A stretch of DNA of 64,000 bases, from positions 1 through 64,000 of the forward strand of contig NZ_JAIWPE010000094.1 of NCBI RefSeq assembly GCF_021028955.1. The letters run 5' to 3'. The notes under the pieces are model-generated. The model did not search any database and had not been told where the DNA came from. It saw only the letters and a program-made list of their open reading frames with translations. This document shows, one piece after another, positions 31,145-43,898 of this stretch (position 1 is the stretch's first letter; every line of letters begins with the position of its first letter). A program made the position numbers and the translations under genes. Origin of the DNA: Salipaludibacillus sp. CUR1 (lineage in GTDB: Bacteria > Bacillota > Bacilli > Bacillales > Salisediminibacteriaceae).

Positions 31145-33223
31145 ATGGCAAGAGAGTTCTCCTTAGAAAAGACCCGTAATATCGGGATTATGGCTCATAT
31201 TGACGCCGGTAAAACAACTGCGACAGAGCGTATTCTTTTCTATACAGGCCGTATTCATAAAATTGGCGAAACTCACGAAGGCGGTTCCCAGATGGACTGG
31301 ATGGACCAGGAGCAAGAGCGTGGGATCACCATTACGTCTGCGGCTACAACTGCTCAATGGAAAAACCACCGTATTAACATTATCGATACACCAGGACACG
31401 TAGACTTCACAGTTGAAGTTGAGCGTTCACTGCGTGTACTCGACGGTGCTGTAGCGGTTCTGGATGCTCAATCCGGAGTTGAACCGCAAACAGAAACTGT
31501 ATGGCGTCAAGCGACAACATACGGCGTACCGCGTATCGTCTTTGTTAATAAGATGGACAAACTTGGTGCGGACTTCATTTATTCCCTTGGTACACTTTCT
31601 GACCGTTTAGGGGCTAACGCTGCTGCGATTCAGCTGCCGATCGGTGCAGAAGATGACTTTGAGGGGATTATTGATCTCGTAACAATGCAGGCGTTCTTCT
31701 ATCTTGATGATTTAGGGACACGAAGTGAAGCCCGTGAGATTCCGGAAGAGTATAAAGCTCAAGCGGATGAATACCGGGAAAAGCTCGTTGAAGCTGTTTC
31801 TGAGTTGGATGAAGATTTAATGATGAAATACTTAGAAGGTGAAGAAGTCACAGAGGCTGAACTTAAAGCTGCGATTCGTAAAGGAACGTGTGACGTTGAG
31901 TTCTATCCTGTTCTTTGTGGTTCTGCCTTCAAAAACAAAGGTGTTCAGCTGCTGATGGACGCGGTTGTGGATTATCTTCCAGCTCCTACAGATGTTGCAG
32001 ACATCGAGGGCCACGTTCCTGAAACAGACGAAAAAGTCGTCCGTAAATCAGGTGACGATCAGCCGTTTGCGGCATTGGCATTTAAAGTTGCCACTGACCC
32101 TTATGTTGGTAAGCTGACTTTCTTCCGGGTTTATTCCGGAACTGTAAATGCAGGTTCTTACGTTCGTAACTCTTCTAAAGGGAAGCGTGAGCGTATGGGA
32201 CGTATTCTGCAGATGCATGCGAACCACCGTGAAGAAATTCCGACTTGTTACTCCGGCGATATTGCCGCGGGTGTTGGGCTGAAAGATACTTCTACCGGTG
32301 ACACGCTATGTGACGAGAAAAATCTTGTTATCCTTGAATCAATGGAATTCCCTGACCCTGTTATTTCATTGTCTGTGGAGCCTAAGTCAAAGGCTGACCA
32401 GGACAAAATGGGTATGGCGTTAGCCAAGCTGGCAGAAGAGGATCCAACATTTAAGACTCACACTGATGAAGAAACTGGCCAGACGATCATTGCAGGTATG
32501 GGTGAACTTCACCTTGATATTATCGTTGATCGTATGAAACGTGAATTCAAAGTGGAAGCTAATGTTGGCGCCCCACAGGTTTCTTATCGTGAAACAATTC
32601 GCCAGGCAGCCAAGTGTGAAGGGAAATTTGTCCGTCAGTCAGGTGGACGCGGTCAGTACGGTCACGTATGGATCGAATTCTCTCCAAACGAAGAAGGCGC
32701 CGGGTTTGAATTTGAAGATAACATCGTCGGCGGGGTAGTACCTCGTGAATACATTGGTTCTGTTGAATCCGGTGTTAAAGATTCCCTGGATAACGGTCTT
32801 CTTGCAGGCTTCCCGTTAGTTGATGTTAAGGCACGTCTTTTCGACGGATCTTACCACGATGTCGACTCTAACGAAATGGCCTTTAAAGTAGCCGCATCTA
32901 TGGCACTTAAAGAAGCTAAGAACAAATGTAACCCAGTTCTTCTTGAGCCGATTATGAAAGTTGAAGTCGTTATTCCGGAAGAATATATGGGAGACATTAT
33001 GGGTGATGTAACTTCCCGTCGCGGACGAGTAGAAGGTATGGATGCCCGCGGCAACGCACAAATTGTTCGCGCAATGGTGCCACTTGCTGAAATGTTCGGC
33101 TATGCCACTTCACTGCGTTCAAATACTCAAGGTCGTGGACAGTATTCCATGCACTTTGATCACTATGAAGAAGTACCAAAGAGTATTTCTGAAGAGATTA
33201 TTAAAAAAACTTCCGGACAGTAA
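31145..33223 (+). CDS. fusA: Elongation factor G
   Basis: EF-G drives translocation and, with RRF, ribosome recycling. The 692-residue GTPase has the P-loop AHIDAGKT (17-24), DTPGHVD and NKMDK G motifs, and domains II-V in normal length; the domain IV loop region [20 protein letters not shown] is intact. The ATG follows GGAAGGAGAAATTG. It lies between rpsG and tuf in the str operon. Confidence 0.98.
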   Translation: MAREFSLEKTRNIGIMAHIDAGKTTATERILFYTGRIHKIGETHEGGSQMDWMDQEQERGITITSAATTAQWKNHRINIIDTPGHVDFTVEVERSLRVLDGAVAVLDAQSGVEPQTETVWRQATTYGVPRIVFVNKMDKLGADFIYSLGTLSDRLGANAAAIQLPIGAEDDFEGIIDLVTMQAFFYLDDLGTRSEAREIPEEYKAQADEYREKLVEAVSELDEDLMMKYLEGEEVTEAELKAAIRKGTCDVEFYPVLCGSAFKNKGVQLLMDAVVDYLPAPTDVADIEGHVPETDEKVVRKSGDDQPFAALAFKVATDPYVGKLTFFRVYSGTVNAGSYVRNSSKGKRERMGRILQMHANHREEIPTCYSGDIAAGVGLKDTSTGDTLCDEKNLVILESMEFPDPVISLSVEPKSKADQDKMGMALAKLAEEDPTFKTHTDEETGQTIIAGMGELHLDIIVDRMKREFKVEANVGAPQVSYRETIRQAAKCEGKFVRQSGGRGQYGHVWIEFSPNEEGAGFEFEDNIVGGVVPREYIGSVESGVKDSLDNGLLAGFPLVDVKARLFDGSYHDVDSNEMAFKVAASMALKEAKNKCNPVLLEPIMKVEVVIPEEYMGDIMGDVTSRRGRVEGMDARGNAQIVRAMVPLAEMFGYATSLRSNTQGRGQYSMHFDHYEEVPKSISEEIIKKTSGQ

Positions 33224-33340
33224 GAAGAAAGATTGTGCCGGTAAAAATTTTGTTGTAAGCTTAGAAAGGTGACAGAGTTTAATCTTTCATCTTTCTCCTA
33301 AAAATAAAAACTTTTATAAACATTAAGGAGGATTTCGATC

Positions 33341-34531
33341 ATGGCAAAAGAAAAATTTGATCGTTCCAAAACGCATGCCAATATTGGTACAATTGGACAC
33401 GTTGACCACGGTAAAACTACATTAACTGCAGCTATCACTCACGTGCTTCACAAAAAATCAGGTAAAGGTTCTGCGATGGCGTATGACCAAATCGACGGAG
33501 CGCCTGAAGAGCGTGAGCGTGGAATTACTATCTCAACTGCACACGTTGAGTACGAAACTGATTCTCGTCACTATGCACACGTTGACTGCCCAGGACACGC
33601 TGACTATGTTAAAAACATGATCACTGGTGCTGCGCAAATGGACGGAGCTATCCTTGTAGTATCTGCTGCTGACGGCCCAATGCCGCAAACTCGTGAGCAC
33701 ATTCTACTTTCCCGTCAGGTTGGTGTACCTTCAATCGTTGTATTCCTTAACAAAACTGACCAGGTAGACGACGAAGAGCTTCTTGAATTAGTAGAAATGG
33801 AAGTGCGTGACCTTCTTTCTGAGTACGACTTCCCTGGCGACGACATTCCAGTTGTTAAAGGTTCAGCTCTTAAAGCTCTTGAAGGAGATGCAGACCACGA
33901 GCAAGCGATCCTTGATCTAATGCAGCAAGTGGACGACTATATCCCAACTCCTGACCGTGACAAAGACAAGCCATTCATGATGCCAGTTGAGGACGTATTC
34001 TCAATCACTGGCCGTGGTACTGTTGCTACAGGACGTGTTGAGCGTGGACAGCTTAACGTTGGTGATGAAGTAGAAATCATCGGTCTTGAAGAAGAGTCTA
34101 AAAAGACTACAGTAACTGGTGTTGAGATGTTCCGTAAGCTTCTTGACTATGCAGAAGCTGGTGACAACATTGGTGCCCTTCTACGTGGTGTATCCCGTGA
34201 AGACATCAACCGTGGCCAAGTTCTTGCGAAGCCAGGTTCAATCACTCCACACACTAGGTTCAAAGCTGAAGTATACGTTCTATCAAAAGAAGAGGGTGGA
34301 CGTCACACTCCATTCTTCACTAACTACCGTCCACAGTTCTACTTCCGTACTACGGACGTAACTGGTGTTGTTCAACTTCCTGAAGGTGTAGAAATGGTTA
34401 TGCCTGGGGACAACGTTGAAATGGACGTTGAGCTAATTTCACCAATCGCTATCGAAGAAGGTACTAAATTCTCTATCCGTGAGGGTGGACGTACTGTAGG
34501 CGCTGGTGTTGTAGCAACAATCACTAAGTAA
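33341..34531 (+). CDS. tuf: Elongation factor Tu
   Basis: EF-Tu delivers aminoacyl-tRNA to the ribosome. The 396-residue product has GHVDHGKT (19-26), DCPGHADY and NKTDQ nucleotide motifs. NKTD replaces the commoner NKCD, as in several Bacilli. Codon use is strongly biased, as for very highly expressed genes. The ATG follows AAGGAGGATTTC. It closes the str operon before a clear terminator. Confidence 0.98.
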   Translation: MAKEKFDRSKTHANIGTIGHVDHGKTTLTAAITHVLHKKSGKGSAMAYDQIDGAPEERERGITISTAHVEYETDSRHYAHVDCPGHADYVKNMITGAAQMDGAILVVSAADGPMPQTREHILLSRQVGVPSIVVFLNKTDQVDDEELLELVEMEVRDLLSEYDFPGDDIPVVKGSALKALEGDADHEQAILDLMQQVDDYIPTPDRDKDKPFMMPVEDVFSITGRGTVATGRVERGQLNVGDEVEIIGLEEESKKTTVTGVEMFRKLLDYAEAGDNIGALLRGVSREDINRGQVLAKPGSITPHTRFKAEVYVLSKEEGGRHTPFFTNYRPQFYFRTTDVTGVVQLPEGVEMVMPGDNVEMDVELISPIAIEEGTKFSIREGGRTVGAGVVATITK

Positions 34532-34554
34532 TACGAGTTATAGTTAACTCTAAT

Positions 34555-34596
34555 AAACCGGCAAGGTGGACGTAAGTCTGCCTGCCGGTTTTTTTG
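34555..34596 (+). terminator. tuf terminator
   Basis: AAACCGGC (34555-34562) and GCCGGTTT (34584-34591), with further pairing of GGTGGA/TCTGCC inside, and a run of seven T. Confidence 0.85.
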
Positions 34597-34890
34597 CGTT
34601 CATTGCAGATCATTTAATGCCAAATTTACAGGTTGAAAAAGGGCGGCGTATATAATAGAAGAAACCAGCTGGAGATTATAGAACAAATAAAGCTGTCTAT
34701 TTAATGATCACGGAAAGACCCCGGGCAGTAAAGGTCCACAGAAAATAACTTAAACATTCACACTCAAAGGAAGAGCTCTGCATAATAGACGAAGCCAGAG
34801 AGTGGGTCCAAAACCAAATCAATTTCATTCATTAAGTATAGACTTTTGACTTTACAGAAAGGCTGGTAAAAAATCACTTTCTGTCACTCC
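34597..34890. other. Non-coding stretch upstream of the S10 promoters
   Basis: No convincing gene here. A TATAAT at 34651-34656 has only a TTTACA 20 bases upstream, too far for a normal promoter. The rest, including the purine-rich part around 34690-34800, shows no hairpin or repeat I can support. Confidence 0.5.
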
Positions 34891-34919
34891 TTGAAATTCA
34901 TTAATCAACCTAGTATAAT
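34891..34919 (+). promoter_or_regulatory. S10 operon promoter 1 (SigA type)
   Basis: TTGAAA (34891-34896), a 17-base spacer and TATAAT (34914-34919). Confidence 0.8.
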
Positions 34920-34958
34920 ATTCAAAGTGTGGCCGGAAGAGATTTTTTAAAAAAATCC

Positions 34959-34987
34959 TTGCATACGCATTTTCATTCTTGTATAAT
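34959..34987 (+). promoter_or_regulatory. S10 operon promoter 2 (SigA type)
   Basis: TTGCAT (34959-34964), a 17-base spacer and TATAAT (34982-34987), 68 bases after the first promoter. It yields a leader of about 130 bases with GC-rich, potentially folded sequence at 35020-35080. Confidence 0.82.
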
Positions 34988-35032
34988 GTTTAATGTTGGT
35001 CACTGACAGGCACAGATCCGGAAGGTTGCTGA

Positions 35033-35431
<399 letters not shown>

Positions 35432-35469
35432 TTTTAAAATATGAAAAGAAATAATAGGAGGTGTGACGA

Positions 35470-36102
35470 ATGGCCAAAGGAATCTTAGGTAGAAAATTAG
35501 GTATGACCCAAATTTTCTCTGAAACTGGAGAAGCAGTTCCTGTAACTGTTATTCAAGCTGAACCTAACGTAGTTCTTCAAAGAAAAACTGCAGAAGGCGA
35601 AGGATACGAAGCGATCCAGCTAGGTTTTGCAGACGAAAAGGAAAATCGTCAAAACAAGCCTGCAAAGGGTCATGCTACAAAAGCAAATACTGCCCCTAAG
35701 CGCTTCATTAAAGAATTCCGCAATGTAAGTGCAGCGGATTACGAGGTTGGTCAGGAAGTCAAAGTTGATACATTTGCTGAAGGAGATACGGTAGACGTAA
35801 CCGGAACATCAAAAGGTAAAGGGTTTGCTGGTGCAATTAAGCGTCATAACCAGTCCCGCGGACCGATGTCCCACGGTTCCCGTTATCACCGCCGCCCTGG
35901 TTCAATGGGTCCTGTGGATCCAAACCACGTAAGACCAGGTAAGTTGCTTCCTGGACGTATGGGTGGAGAGCAAGTCACTATCCAGAATCTTGAGATCGTA
36001 AAAGTAGATACAGAACGTAATATTCTTCTTGTTAAAGGGAATGTTCCTGGAGCGAAGAAAAGCTACGTGACTGTCACATCAGCAATTAAAGCTGCTGAGT
36101 AA
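35470..36102 (+). CDS. rplC: Ribosomal protein L3
   Basis: L3 is an early 50S assembly protein reaching the peptidyl transferase centre. The 210-residue product shows [15 protein letters not shown] at the start and the long central extension [19 protein letters not shown] (about 136-154) that approaches the active site. The ATG follows ATAGGAGGTGTGAC. Confidence 0.97.
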   Translation: MAKGILGRKLGMTQIFSETGEAVPVTVIQAEPNVVLQRKTAEGEGYEAIQLGFADEKENRQNKPAKGHATKANTAPKRFIKEFRNVSAADYEVGQEVKVDTFAEGDTVDVTGTSKGKGFAGAIKRHNQSRGPMSHGSRYHRRPGSMGPVDPNHVRPGKLLPGRMGGEQVTIQNLEIVKVDTERNILLVKGNVPGAKKSYVTVTSAIKAAE

Positions 36103-36128
36103 TTTTGTAAAGGAAAGGAGGAGCCCAG

Positions 36129-36752
36129 ATGCCAAAAGTTACACTATATAACCAGACTGGCTCACAAGTTGGCGATATTGAACTTTCAGACAATATTTTT
36201 GGTATAGAGCCTAATGAAAGTGTTCTATACGACGCAGTTGTGATGCAGCAAGCATCTCAACGTCAAGGTACACATTCAACAAAAGGCCGTTCAGACGTTC
36301 GCGGCGGCGGACGCAAGCCTTGGAGACAAAAAGGAACAGGCCGTGCCCGTCACGGAACTATCCGTTCGCCTATCTGGGTTGGTGGTGGAGTAACATTCGG
36401 ACCTACACCGCGCAGCTACGGATATAAGATGCCTAAGAAACAACGCCGTTTAGCTTTAAGATCTGCTCTTTCTTCCAAAGTGAATGAGGAAAATATTCGC
36501 GTAGTGGAAGGATTGAGCCTTGAAGCACCAAAGACTAAGGAAATGAAGCAGATCCTTGCCGGATTAACAGCAGATACAAAAGCACTTGTTGTTTCCAACG
36601 ATTACAACGATGCGGTTGCATTATCTGTACGTAACCTTCCGGGAGTAAAATTTGTAACAGCAGATGGAGTTAATGTTCTCGATCTTCTTAACCATGAGAA
36701 GCTCATCATTACCCAGGATGCTGTGAAACAAGTAGAGGAGGTGCTTGCATAA
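36129..36752 (+). CDS. rplD: Ribosomal protein L4
   Basis: L4 binds 23S domain I and lines the exit tunnel with a loop; in E. coli it represses the S10 operon. The 207-residue product has the tunnel-loop sequence [17 protein letters not shown] (about 60-76). Its TAA overlaps the rplW ATG by one base. Confidence 0.97.
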   Translation: MPKVTLYNQTGSQVGDIELSDNIFGIEPNESVLYDAVVMQQASQRQGTHSTKGRSDVRGGGRKPWRQKGTGRARHGTIRSPIWVGGGVTFGPTPRSYGYKMPKKQRRLALRSALSSKVNEENIRVVEGLSLEAPKTKEMKQILAGLTADTKALVVSNDYNDAVALSVRNLPGVKFVTADGVNVLDLLNHEKLIITQDAVKQVEEVLA

Positions 36753-37042
36753 TGGCAGACGTAAGAGATATTATTAAGCGCCCCATCATTACAGAACGCT
36801 CAGCGGACTTAATGGTTGACAAGAAATATACGTTTGAGGTAGATCCTCGTGCGAATAAATCACAGATCAAAGACGCTGTGGAAGAAATTTTCGGCGTAAC
36901 AGTAGTTAACGTAAATACGATGAACTACAAAGGGAAGTTTAAGCGTTTCGGACGTTATACAGGCTATACTCGCAAGCGCAAAAAAGCCATTGTTGAACTT
37001 TCAGCGGACAGCAAAGAACTAGAATTCTTTGAAGGTGCGTAA
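36752..37042 (+). CDS. rplW: Ribosomal protein L23
   Basis: L23 lies at the tunnel exit and docks trigger factor and SRP. The 96-residue product begins [17 protein letters not shown] and contains [17 protein letters not shown] (about 28-44). Its start overlaps the rplD stop, so the pair is translationally coupled. Confidence 0.96.
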   Translation: MADVRDIIKRPIITERSADLMVDKKYTFEVDPRANKSQIKDAVEEIFGVTVVNVNTMNYKGKFKRFGRYTGYTRKRKKAIVELSADSKELEFFEGA

Positions 37043-37074
37043 ACAATAATCTATAGAGAAGGAGGGAAACTCTG

Positions 37075-37905
37075 ATGGCTATTAAAAAGTACAAACCGAC
37101 CACTAACGGTCGTCGCGGAATGACTACTCTTGATTTTCAGGACCTGACAACAGATAAGCCGGAAAAATCATTACTAGCTCCATTACACAAGCGCGGCGGT
37201 CGAAATAACCAAGGCAGATTAACAGTTCGCCACCAAGGCGGCGGTCACAAGCGTCAATACCGAATTATTGACTTTAAGCGTGACAAAGATGGAATTCCAG
37301 GGCGCGTTGCTACGATCGAATACGATCCAAACCGTTCTGCAAACATCGCACTTATCAACTATGCAGATGGAGAAAAGCGTTATATCCTTGCTCCTAAAAA
37401 TCTTAAAGTTGGTATGGAAATCATGTCTGGAAAAGATGCCGACATCAAAGTTGGTAATGCTCTTCAATTAAGAGATATTCCAGTTGGTACTGTTATCCAC
37501 AACATTGAGCTTCGTCCAGGAAAAGGCGGACAGCTTGTCCGTTCTGCAGGAGCTGAAGCACAGGTTCTAGGTAAAGAAGGAGACTATGTTCTTGTAAGAC
37601 TCCGTTCAGGTGAAACTCGTCTGATTCTTGCAACTTGCCGTGCGACAGTCGGCCAGGTTGGAAACGTAGAACATGAGCTTGTAAACATCGGTAAAGCCGG
37701 CCGCTCACGCTGGTTAGGCAAGCGCCCTACAGTCCGCGGTTCTGTTATGAACCCTGTAGATCACCCTCACGGTGGTGGTGAAGGACGTGCGCCAATCGGT
37801 CTTAAATCACCGATGTCTCCATGGGGTAAACCAACTCTTGGATATAAGACTCGTAAGAAAAACAAAGACACGGATAAATATATTGTGCGTCGTCGCAAAA
37901 AATAA
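37075..37905 (+). CDS. rplB: Ribosomal protein L2
   Basis: L2 is required for subunit association and peptidyl transfer. The 276-residue product keeps the C-terminal motif [15 protein letters not shown] (about 225-239) containing the essential histidine. The ATG follows AAGGAGGGAAACTC, 32 bases after rplW. Confidence 0.97.
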   Translation: MAIKKYKPTTNGRRGMTTLDFQDLTTDKPEKSLLAPLHKRGGRNNQGRLTVRHQGGGHKRQYRIIDFKRDKDGIPGRVATIEYDPNRSANIALINYADGEKRYILAPKNLKVGMEIMSGKDADIKVGNALQLRDIPVGTVIHNIELRPGKGGQLVRSAGAEAQVLGKEGDYVLVRLRSGETRLILATCRATVGQVGNVEHELVNIGKAGRSRWLGKRPTVRGSVMNPVDHPHGGGEGRAPIGLKSPMSPWGKPTLGYKTRKKNKDTDKYIVRRRKK

Positions 37906-37965
37906 CGGGGTTGTTCTACGGTTCTCAGGTGGAACCGTAGGTCAATCACGAAGGGAGGTACCATT

Positions 37966-38241
37966 ATGGGTCGCAGCTTGAAAAAAGGACCTTTTGTCGA
38001 TGATCATTTAATGAAGAAAGTAGAAGCGATGGATGATGACAACAAGCGAGTCATTAAGACTTGGTCCCGTCGTTCAACAATTTTCCCACAATTCATTGGT
38101 CACACAATCGCGGTATATGACGGACGTAAGCATGTACCAGTATATATTTCAGAAGATATGGTAGGACACAAACTTGGTGAGTTTGCACCAAGCAGAACGT
38201 ACAAAGGCCATGCTTCAGACGATAAGAAAACACGACGTTAA
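37966..38241 (+). CDS. rpsS: Ribosomal protein S19
   Basis: S19 is part of the 30S head and contacts the A-site finger. The 91-residue product begins [15 protein letters not shown] and has [19 protein letters not shown] (about 43-61). The 60-base gap after rplB includes a small CCGTAG-type inverted repeat (GGTTCTCAGGTGGAACC) of unknown role. The ATG follows AAGGGAGGTACC. Confidence 0.96.
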   Translation: MGRSLKKGPFVDDHLMKKVEAMDDDNKRVIKTWSRRSTIFPQFIGHTIAVYDGRKHVPVYISEDMVGHKLGEFAPSRTYKGHASDDKKTRR

Positions 38242-38262
38242 TAAAGAGGGGAGGTACTATTC

Positions 38263-38604
38263 ATGGAAGCAAAAGCAGTTGCAAAACAAGTGCGTATTGC
38301 TCCTCGCAAAGTTCGCTTAGTCGCAGACTTAATTCGTGGTAAAGAAATTGGTGAAGCAATCTCTATTTTACGTCTGACACCAAAAAAAGCATCTCCTGTA
38401 ATCGAGAAGCTTCTAAACTCAGCCATTGCGAACGCAGAGCATAACTATGAAATGGAACCTGACAATTTAGTTGTCAGCCAGGCATATGTAGATGAAGGTA
38501 TTACACTAAAAAGATTCCGCCCACGTGCAATGGGACGTGCGAGCCGGATCAACAAACGTACGAGCCATATAACGGTCGTTCTTACAGAAAAGAAGGAGGG
38601 ATAA
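38263..38604 (+). CDS. rplV: Ribosomal protein L22
   Basis: L22 extends a hairpin into the exit tunnel at the macrolide site. The 113-residue product contains [17 protein letters not shown] (about 11-27) and the tunnel hairpin [19 protein letters not shown] (about 85-103). The macrolide-facing loop has no insertion or deletion that I can see. It starts after GGGGAGGTAC. Confidence 0.97.
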   Translation: MEAKAVAKQVRIAPRKVRLVADLIRGKEIGEAISILRLTPKKASPVIEKLLNSAIANAEHNYEMEPDNLVVSQAYVDEGITLKRFRPRAMGRASRINKRTSHITVVLTEKKEG

Positions 38605-38606
38605 GT

Positions 38607-39266
38607 GTGGGTCAAAAAGTAAATCCTAATGGACTTCGTGTCGGCGTTATTCGCGACTGGGAGTCAAAATGGTACGCTGATAAAGATTATGCTGACCTGC
38701 TTCACGAAGATATCAAAATTCGTGAATACCTGGAGAAGCGTCTTAGTGAAGCTTCAATCTCCACCATTGAAATCGAGCGCGCGGCTAACCGTGTGAACGT
38801 AACGATTTACACTGCCAAGCCAGGAATGGTTATCGGTAAAGGTGGTTCTGAAGTAGAAGCATTACGTAAAGCTCTAAATCAATTAACCGGCAAGCGTGTA
38901 CACATCAACATCAATGAAGTCAAGAAACCAGATCTTGATTCCAGACTTGTTGCTGAAAACATTGCTCGTCAATTAGAAAATCGTATTTCATTCCGTCGTG
39001 CGATGAAACAATCTATTCAACGTACGATGCGTGCAGGCGCACTTGGGATTAGAACAGAAGTTTCTGGTCGTCTTGGCGGTGCCGATATTGCTCGTTCTGA
39101 ATCATACAGCGAAGGAACTGTTCCTCTACACACTTTAAGAGCTGACATAGCGTACGGAACTGCAGAAGCAGATACAACTTACGGTAAGCTCGGTGTTAAA
39201 GTGTGGATTTACAAAGGTGAGGTCCTTCCAACGAAAGGAACGAATGAAGAGGAAGGAGGAAATTAA
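38607..39266 (+). CDS. rpsC: Ribosomal protein S3
   Basis: S3 guards the mRNA entry site and helps helicase activity. The 219-residue product has a KH domain with [12 protein letters not shown] (about 77-88) and a C-terminal domain with [12 protein letters not shown] (about 155). It starts with GTG 38607, three bases after rplV, using AGAAGGAGGG inside the rplV end. Confidence 0.97.
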   Translation: MGQKVNPNGLRVGVIRDWESKWYADKDYADLLHEDIKIREYLEKRLSEASISTIEIERAANRVNVTIYTAKPGMVIGKGGSEVEALRKALNQLTGKRVHININEVKKPDLDSRLVAENIARQLENRISFRRAMKQSIQRTMRAGALGIRTEVSGRLGGADIARSESYSEGTVPLHTLRADIAYGTAEADTTYGKLGVKVWIYKGEVLPTKGTNEEEGGN

Positions 39267-39268
39267 TC

Positions 39269-39703
39269 ATGCTAATGCCTAAACGTGTTAAATTCCGTCG
39301 TGAACACCGTGGGAAAATGCGCGGCCGTGCGAAAGGCGGAAAAGAAGTAACATTCGGTGAATATGGTTTGCAAGCTCTTGAAGCTTCCTGGATCACTAAC
39401 CGACAAATTGAATCTGCACGTATTGCCATGACACGTTATATGAAGCGTGGAGGTAAAGTATGGATTAAAATTTTCCCGGATAAGCCTTATACATCAAAAC
39501 CTTTAGAAGTTCGAATGGGTTCCGGTAAAGGGGCGCCTGAAGGCTGGGTGGCAGTTGTTAAGCCAGGGAAAATTATGTTTGAAATAGCTGGGGTATCCGA
39601 AGAAGTAGCTCGTGAAGCACTACGTCTTGCTTCTCACAAGCTGCCGATTAAAACTAAATTTGTAAAACGTGAAGAAGTGGGTGGTGACGCAAATGAGAGC
39701 TAA
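39269..39703 (+). CDS. rplP: Ribosomal protein L16
   Basis: L16 stabilises the A-site region of the 50S subunit. The 144-residue product begins [19 protein letters not shown] and contains [17 protein letters not shown] (about 87-103). The start ATG at 39269 is kept because the N-terminus matches Bacillus L16. It overlaps rpmC by 11 bases. Confidence 0.97.
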   Translation: MLMPKRVKFRREHRGKMRGRAKGGKEVTFGEYGLQALEASWITNRQIESARIAMTRYMKRGGKVWIKIFPDKPYTSKPLEVRMGSGKGAPEGWVAVVKPGKIMFEIAGVSEEVAREALRLASHKLPIKTKFVKREEVGGDANES

Positions 39704-39896
39704 TGAGATTCGCAACCTTACCACTGCAGAAATCGAACAAAAATCCAAGTCTTTGAAAGAAGAACTATTTAACCTTCGCTTTCAGCTTGCGACTGGACAG
39801 CTTGATAATCCAGCCCGTATTCGCGAAGTGAAAAAATCAATTGCCCGTGCAAAAACAGTTTTACGTGAACGAGAACTCGGTATCACGAACGAATAG
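39693..39896 (+). CDS. rpmC: Ribosomal protein L29
   Basis: L29 is a small two-helix protein near the tunnel exit. The 67-residue product begins [16 protein letters not shown] and holds [20 protein letters not shown] start at ATG 39693 inside the rplP end (ribosome site GGGTGGTGA), not at the in-frame ATG 39669 upstream. Confidence 0.95.
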   Translation: MRANEIRNLTTAEIEQKSKSLKEELFNLRFQLATGQLDNPARIREVKKSIARAKTVLRERELGITNE

Positions 39897-39917
39897 TCCT
39901 GAGAGGAGGTTTGCACA

Positions 39918-40181
39918 GTGGAAGAACGTAACAACCGCAAAAGCTATGTTGGTCGCGTAACATCTGACAAGATGGACAAAACCATCACAGTTGTTGTAGA
40001 AACGTATAAAATGCACTCGCTCTATGGAAAGCGTGTAAAATACTCTAAAAAGTTAAAAGCGCATGATGAAAATAACTCCGCCAAAAATGGTGATGTTGTA
40101 CGAATCATGGAAACTAAGCCTTTATCCAAGGATAAGCGTTTCCGTCTCGTAGAAATCGTAGAGGAATCTATCATCGTTTAA
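39918..40181 (+). CDS. rpsQ: Ribosomal protein S17
   Basis: S17 is a primary 16S rRNA-binding OB-fold protein. The 87-residue product has [19 protein letters not shown] (about 9-27) and [16 protein letters not shown]. It starts with GTG 39918 behind GAGAGGAGGTTT. Confidence 0.96.
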   Translation: MEERNNRKSYVGRVTSDKMDKTITVVVETYKMHSLYGKRVKYSKKLKAHDENNSAKNGDVVRIMETKPLSKDKRFRLVEIVEESIIV

Positions 40182-40227
40182 CTTAAAAGTTTATGTTTTG
40201 CTTACCTGAAGGGAGGTAAAGAAGTCA

Positions 40228-40596
40228 ATGATTCAGCAAGAAAGCCGATTAAAAGTTGCCGATAACTCAGGAGCACGTGAAGTGCAATGTATTAAAGTTC
40301 TTGGAGGATCCGGACGTAAAGTAGCTAACATTGGAGACGTAATTGTCTGTTCTGTAAAGCAAGCAACACCTGGTGGCGTTGTCAAGAAGGGTGAAGTTGT
40401 CCGTGCGGTAATCGTTCGTTCAAAGAGCGGTGCTCGCCGTCAAGACGGATCTTACATTAAGTTTGACGAAAACGCAGCGGTGATCGTCCGTGACGATAAG
40501 AGCCCGCGAGGAACACGTATCTTCGGACCGGTTGCACGTGAATTACGTGAGAATCAATTTATGAAGATCGTTTCTTTAGCTCCTGAAGTTCTTTAA
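40228..40596 (+). CDS. rplN: Ribosomal protein L14
   Basis: L14 forms an intersubunit bridge. The 122-residue product begins [19 protein letters not shown], with [19 protein letters not shown] (about 90-108). First gene of the spc part; it follows rpsQ by 46 bases behind AAGGGAGGTAAAG. Confidence 0.97.
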   Translation: MIQQESRLKVADNSGAREVQCIKVLGGSGRKVANIGDVIVCSVKQATPGGVVKKGEVVRAVIVRSKSGARRQDGSYIKFDENAAVIVRDDKSPRGTRIFGPVARELRENQFMKIVSLAPEVL

Positions 40597-40644
40597 TGAT
40601 AAATCATATGAACGGAAATATTCGTCTTAAGAGGAGGTGCCCTC

Positions 40645-40971
40645 ATGTCTCAACCGAAATTGCACGTCAAGCAAGGAGATAACGTCAAAGTCATCTCTGG
40701 AAAAGACAAAGGCAAAGAAGGTAAAATTCTTGAAGCATACCCGAACCAAAACCGTGTGCTTGTGGAAGGCGTAAATATGGTAAAAAAACATGCTAAGCCG
40801 TCCCAATCAAATCCACAAGGTGGTATTTTGAATCAAGAAGCGCCTGTCCACGTCTCAAACGTGATGCCAATTGATCCAAAAACGGGTGAACCAACACGCG
40901 TTGGATATAAAGAAGAAAATGGAAAGAAAGTTAGAATCGCGAAAAAATCTGGCGAGTCTTTAGATAAGTAA
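40645..40971 (+). CDS. rplX: Ribosomal protein L24
   Basis: L24 initiates 50S assembly and contains a KOW motif ([21 protein letters not shown], about 9-29). At 108 residues it is a few longer than the B. subtilis protein because of its tail. The ATG follows AAGAGGAGGTGC. Confidence 0.96.
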   Translation: MSQPKLHVKQGDNVKVISGKDKGKEGKILEAYPNQNRVLVEGVNMVKKHAKPSQSNPQGGILNQEAPVHVSNVMPIDPKTGEPTRVGYKEENGKKVRIAKKSGESLDK

Positions 40972-41000
40972 GCGCCAGTGGCTGAAAGGAGGTCAACTCA

Positions 41001-41755
<755 letters not shown>

Positions 41756-41782
41756 TTCCGTTTAGGGAAGGAGGTAAATACG

Positions 41783-42181
41783 ATGGTCATGACAGATCCA
41801 ATTGCTGATATGCTAACTCGCATTCGCAATGCGAATACAGTTCGACACACAAGTTTGGAGCTTCCAGCTTCAACAATTAAGCGAGAAGTTGCTGACATTT
41901 TAAAGCGCGAAGGTTTCATTCGCGATTATGAATACATTGAGGATAGCAAACAAGGTATCCTTCGTATTTTCCTTAAGTATGGTGCCAATAACGAAAAAGT
42001 TATCACCGGACTTAAGAAAATCAGTAAGCCGGGCTTACGCGTTTATGCTAAGTCAGATGAACTGCCACGAGTACTTGGTGGACTGGGAATCGCGATTATT
42101 TCTTCATCAACAGGCGTTATCACTGATAAAGAAGCTCGTCAACAAAAAGTAGGCGGAGAAGTACTCGCTTACGTTTGGTAA
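41783..42181 (+). CDS. rpsH: Ribosomal protein S8
   Basis: S8 binds 16S helix 21 and in E. coli represses the spc operon. The 132-residue product begins [18 protein letters not shown] and ends with [24 protein letters not shown]. The ATG follows GAAGGAGGTAAATACG. Confidence 0.97.
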   Translation: MVMTDPIADMLTRIRNANTVRHTSLELPASTIKREVADILKREGFIRDYEYIEDSKQGILRIFLKYGANNEKVITGLKKISKPGLRVYAKSDELPRVLGGLGIAIISSSTGVITDKEARQQKVGGEVLAYVW

Positions 42182-42212
42182 TAAAGTACGTAACAGAATG
42201 GAGGTGTAAGGC

Positions 42213-42749
42213 ATGTCTCGAGTTGGTTTAAAACCAGTTGAGGTTCCTTCCGGAGTAGAAGTGAAAATCGACAATACAACAATTACTGTAAAAGGACCAA
42301 AAGGTGAACTTCAGCGCGAAATTCACCACGATATGATCGTGAAACAGGAAGACAACACGATCACTGTTGCGCGTCCTTCTGATCATAAAGAGCACCGTTC
42401 CCTTCATGGCACAACACGCAGCATGATCAACAACATGATTGAAGGCGTAACGAAAGGCTTTGAAAAGAAGCTTGAACTTGTAGGGGTTGGTTACCGTGCG
42501 CAAAAGACTGGAAACAAAGTAGTCTTAAACGTAGGTCTTTCTCACCCTGTAGAGTTTGTAGCAGATAACGGACTTGAAATTGAAGTACCTTCTAATACAG
42601 AAATTATCGTTAAAGGTATCGATAAAGAACGTGTTGGAGCACTTGCCTCAAATATTCGTTCTACAAGAAGACCTGAACCTTACAAAGGAAAAGGTGTTCG
42701 TTATGCAGGCGAATATGTACGACGTAAGGAAGGTAAGACAGGGAAGTAA
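42213..42749 (+). CDS. rplF: Ribosomal protein L6
   Basis: L6 stabilises the factor-binding site. The 178-residue product has two L6 repeats, [18 protein letters not shown] (about 92-109) and the C-terminal [22 protein letters not shown]. It follows rpsH by 31 bases behind GGAGGTGTAAGGC. Confidence 0.97.
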   Translation: MSRVGLKPVEVPSGVEVKIDNTTITVKGPKGELQREIHHDMIVKQEDNTITVARPSDHKEHRSLHGTTRSMINNMIEGVTKGFEKKLELVGVGYRAQKTGNKVVLNVGLSHPVEFVADNGLEIEVPSNTEIIVKGIDKERVGALASNIRSTRRPEPYKGKGVRYAGEYVRRKEGKTGK

Positions 42750-42782
42750 TCCCTAATAACGGAAAGAAAGGAATGACGTTCA

Positions 42783-43145
42783 ATGATCTCGAAGACTGAC
42801 AAGAACGCGGTACGTAAGAAAAGACACGCCCACGTTCGTCGTTCGATCACTGGAACTGCCGAACGTCCCCGCTTAAATGTTTTCCGTTCTAATAAGCACA
42901 TTTACGCACAGCTCATTGATGACGTAGCAGGCGTTACTGTAGCAGGTGCTTCAAGCTTAGATAAAGAACTCAACATTGAAAACGGCGGGAACAAAGACGC
43001 AGCTCGTCAAGTTGGCGAACTTGTAGCAAAGCGTGCCCTTGAAAAAGGTCATGAATCCGTAGTATTTGATCGTGGCGGTTACCTCTACCACGGTCGTGTA
43101 CAAGAACTTGCAGACGCTGCACGTGAAGCAGGTCTTAAGTTTTAA
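42783..43145 (+). CDS. rplR: Ribosomal protein L18
   Basis: L18 binds 5S rRNA together with L5. The 120-residue product is basic at the N-terminus ([17 protein letters not shown]) and has [18 protein letters not shown] (about 34-51) and [23 protein letters not shown] at the end. It starts with ATG 42783 after AGAAAGGAATGAC. Confidence 0.96.
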   Translation: MISKTDKNAVRKKRHAHVRRSITGTAERPRLNVFRSNKHIYAQLIDDVAGVTVAGASSLDKELNIENGGNKDAARQVGELVAKRALEKGHESVVFDRGGYLYHGRVQELADAAREAGLKF

Positions 43146-43170
43146 TCAAGGCTAAAAGGAGGGAAATACA

Positions 43171-43668
43171 TTGCGTATCGATCCAACTAAATTGGAAATT
43201 GAAGAAAGAGTCGTAACGGTCAACCGTGTAGCGAAGGTTGTTAAAGGTGGACGTCGTTTCCGCTTCGCCGCACTCGTTGTCGTTGGAGATAAAAACGGAC
43301 ACGTTGGTTTTGGAATGGGTAAAGCATTGGAAGTGCCTGAAGCTATTCGAAAAGCTATCGAAGACGGTAAGAAAAACTTAATTCGCGTACCAATTCAAGG
43401 AACTACAATTCCCCACCAGATCACTGGTGAGTTTGGTGCAGGCAGTGTGCTGCTTAAGCCGGCCTCTGAAGGTACCGGAGTTATCGCAGGCGGACCTGTC
43501 CGTGCGGTACTTGAGTTAGCTGGTGTAGGTGACATTCTGTCTAAATCCTTAGGGTCAAATAACCCTATTAACATGGTACGTGCGACAATTCAAGGGCTTG
43601 AAAGCTTGAAGAGTCCAGAAGATGTTGCAAAACTACGCGGCAAATCTGTAGAAGAGTTGCTAGGTTAA
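43171..43668 (+). CDS. rpsE: Ribosomal protein S5
   Basis: S5 takes part in decoding fidelity and mRNA entry. The 165-residue product has [20 protein letters not shown] (about 37-56), the S5-specific double-stranded RNA-binding fold. The spectinomycin loop VVKGGRRF is normal. It starts with TTG 43171 behind AAAAGGAGGGAAATAC. Confidence 0.97.
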   Translation: MRIDPTKLEIEERVVTVNRVAKVVKGGRRFRFAALVVVGDKNGHVGFGMGKALEVPEAIRKAIEDGKKNLIRVPIQGTTIPHQITGEFGAGSVLLKPASEGTGVIAGGPVRAVLELAGVGDILSKSLGSNNPINMVRATIQGLESLKSPEDVAKLRGKSVEELLG

Positions 43669-43682
43669 GGAGGGATTTTGGC

Positions 43683-43871
43683 ATGGCAAAAAAACTAGAA
43701 ATTACCCTCAAACGAAGCCTGATCGGACGCCCTGAAGATCAGCGTGTGACTGTGAAGACTTTAGGTCTTCGTAAAGTCAATCACACTGTCGTGCAAGAGG
43801 ATAACGAAGCAATGCGAGGAATGGTAAACAAAGTTTCCCACCTTATCAGTGTGAAAGAAATCGAAGCTTAA
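43683..43871 (+). CDS. rpmD: Ribosomal protein L30
   Basis: A 62-residue L30 with [30 protein letters not shown] conserved pattern (GRPEDQR and LGLRKVN). Starts 14 bases after rpsE using TTAAGGAGGGAT. Confidence 0.95.
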   Translation: MAKKLEITLKRSLIGRPEDQRVTVKTLGLRKVNHTVVQEDNEAMRGMVNKVSHLISVKEIEA

Positions 43872-43898
43872 TTGATAAACAGTTGAGGAGGTGTCAAC

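Noticed and set aside
34625-34656. Third promoter upstream of the S10 operon (TTTACA and TATAAT)
   Set aside because: The 20-base spacer is too long and the next promoters are much better.
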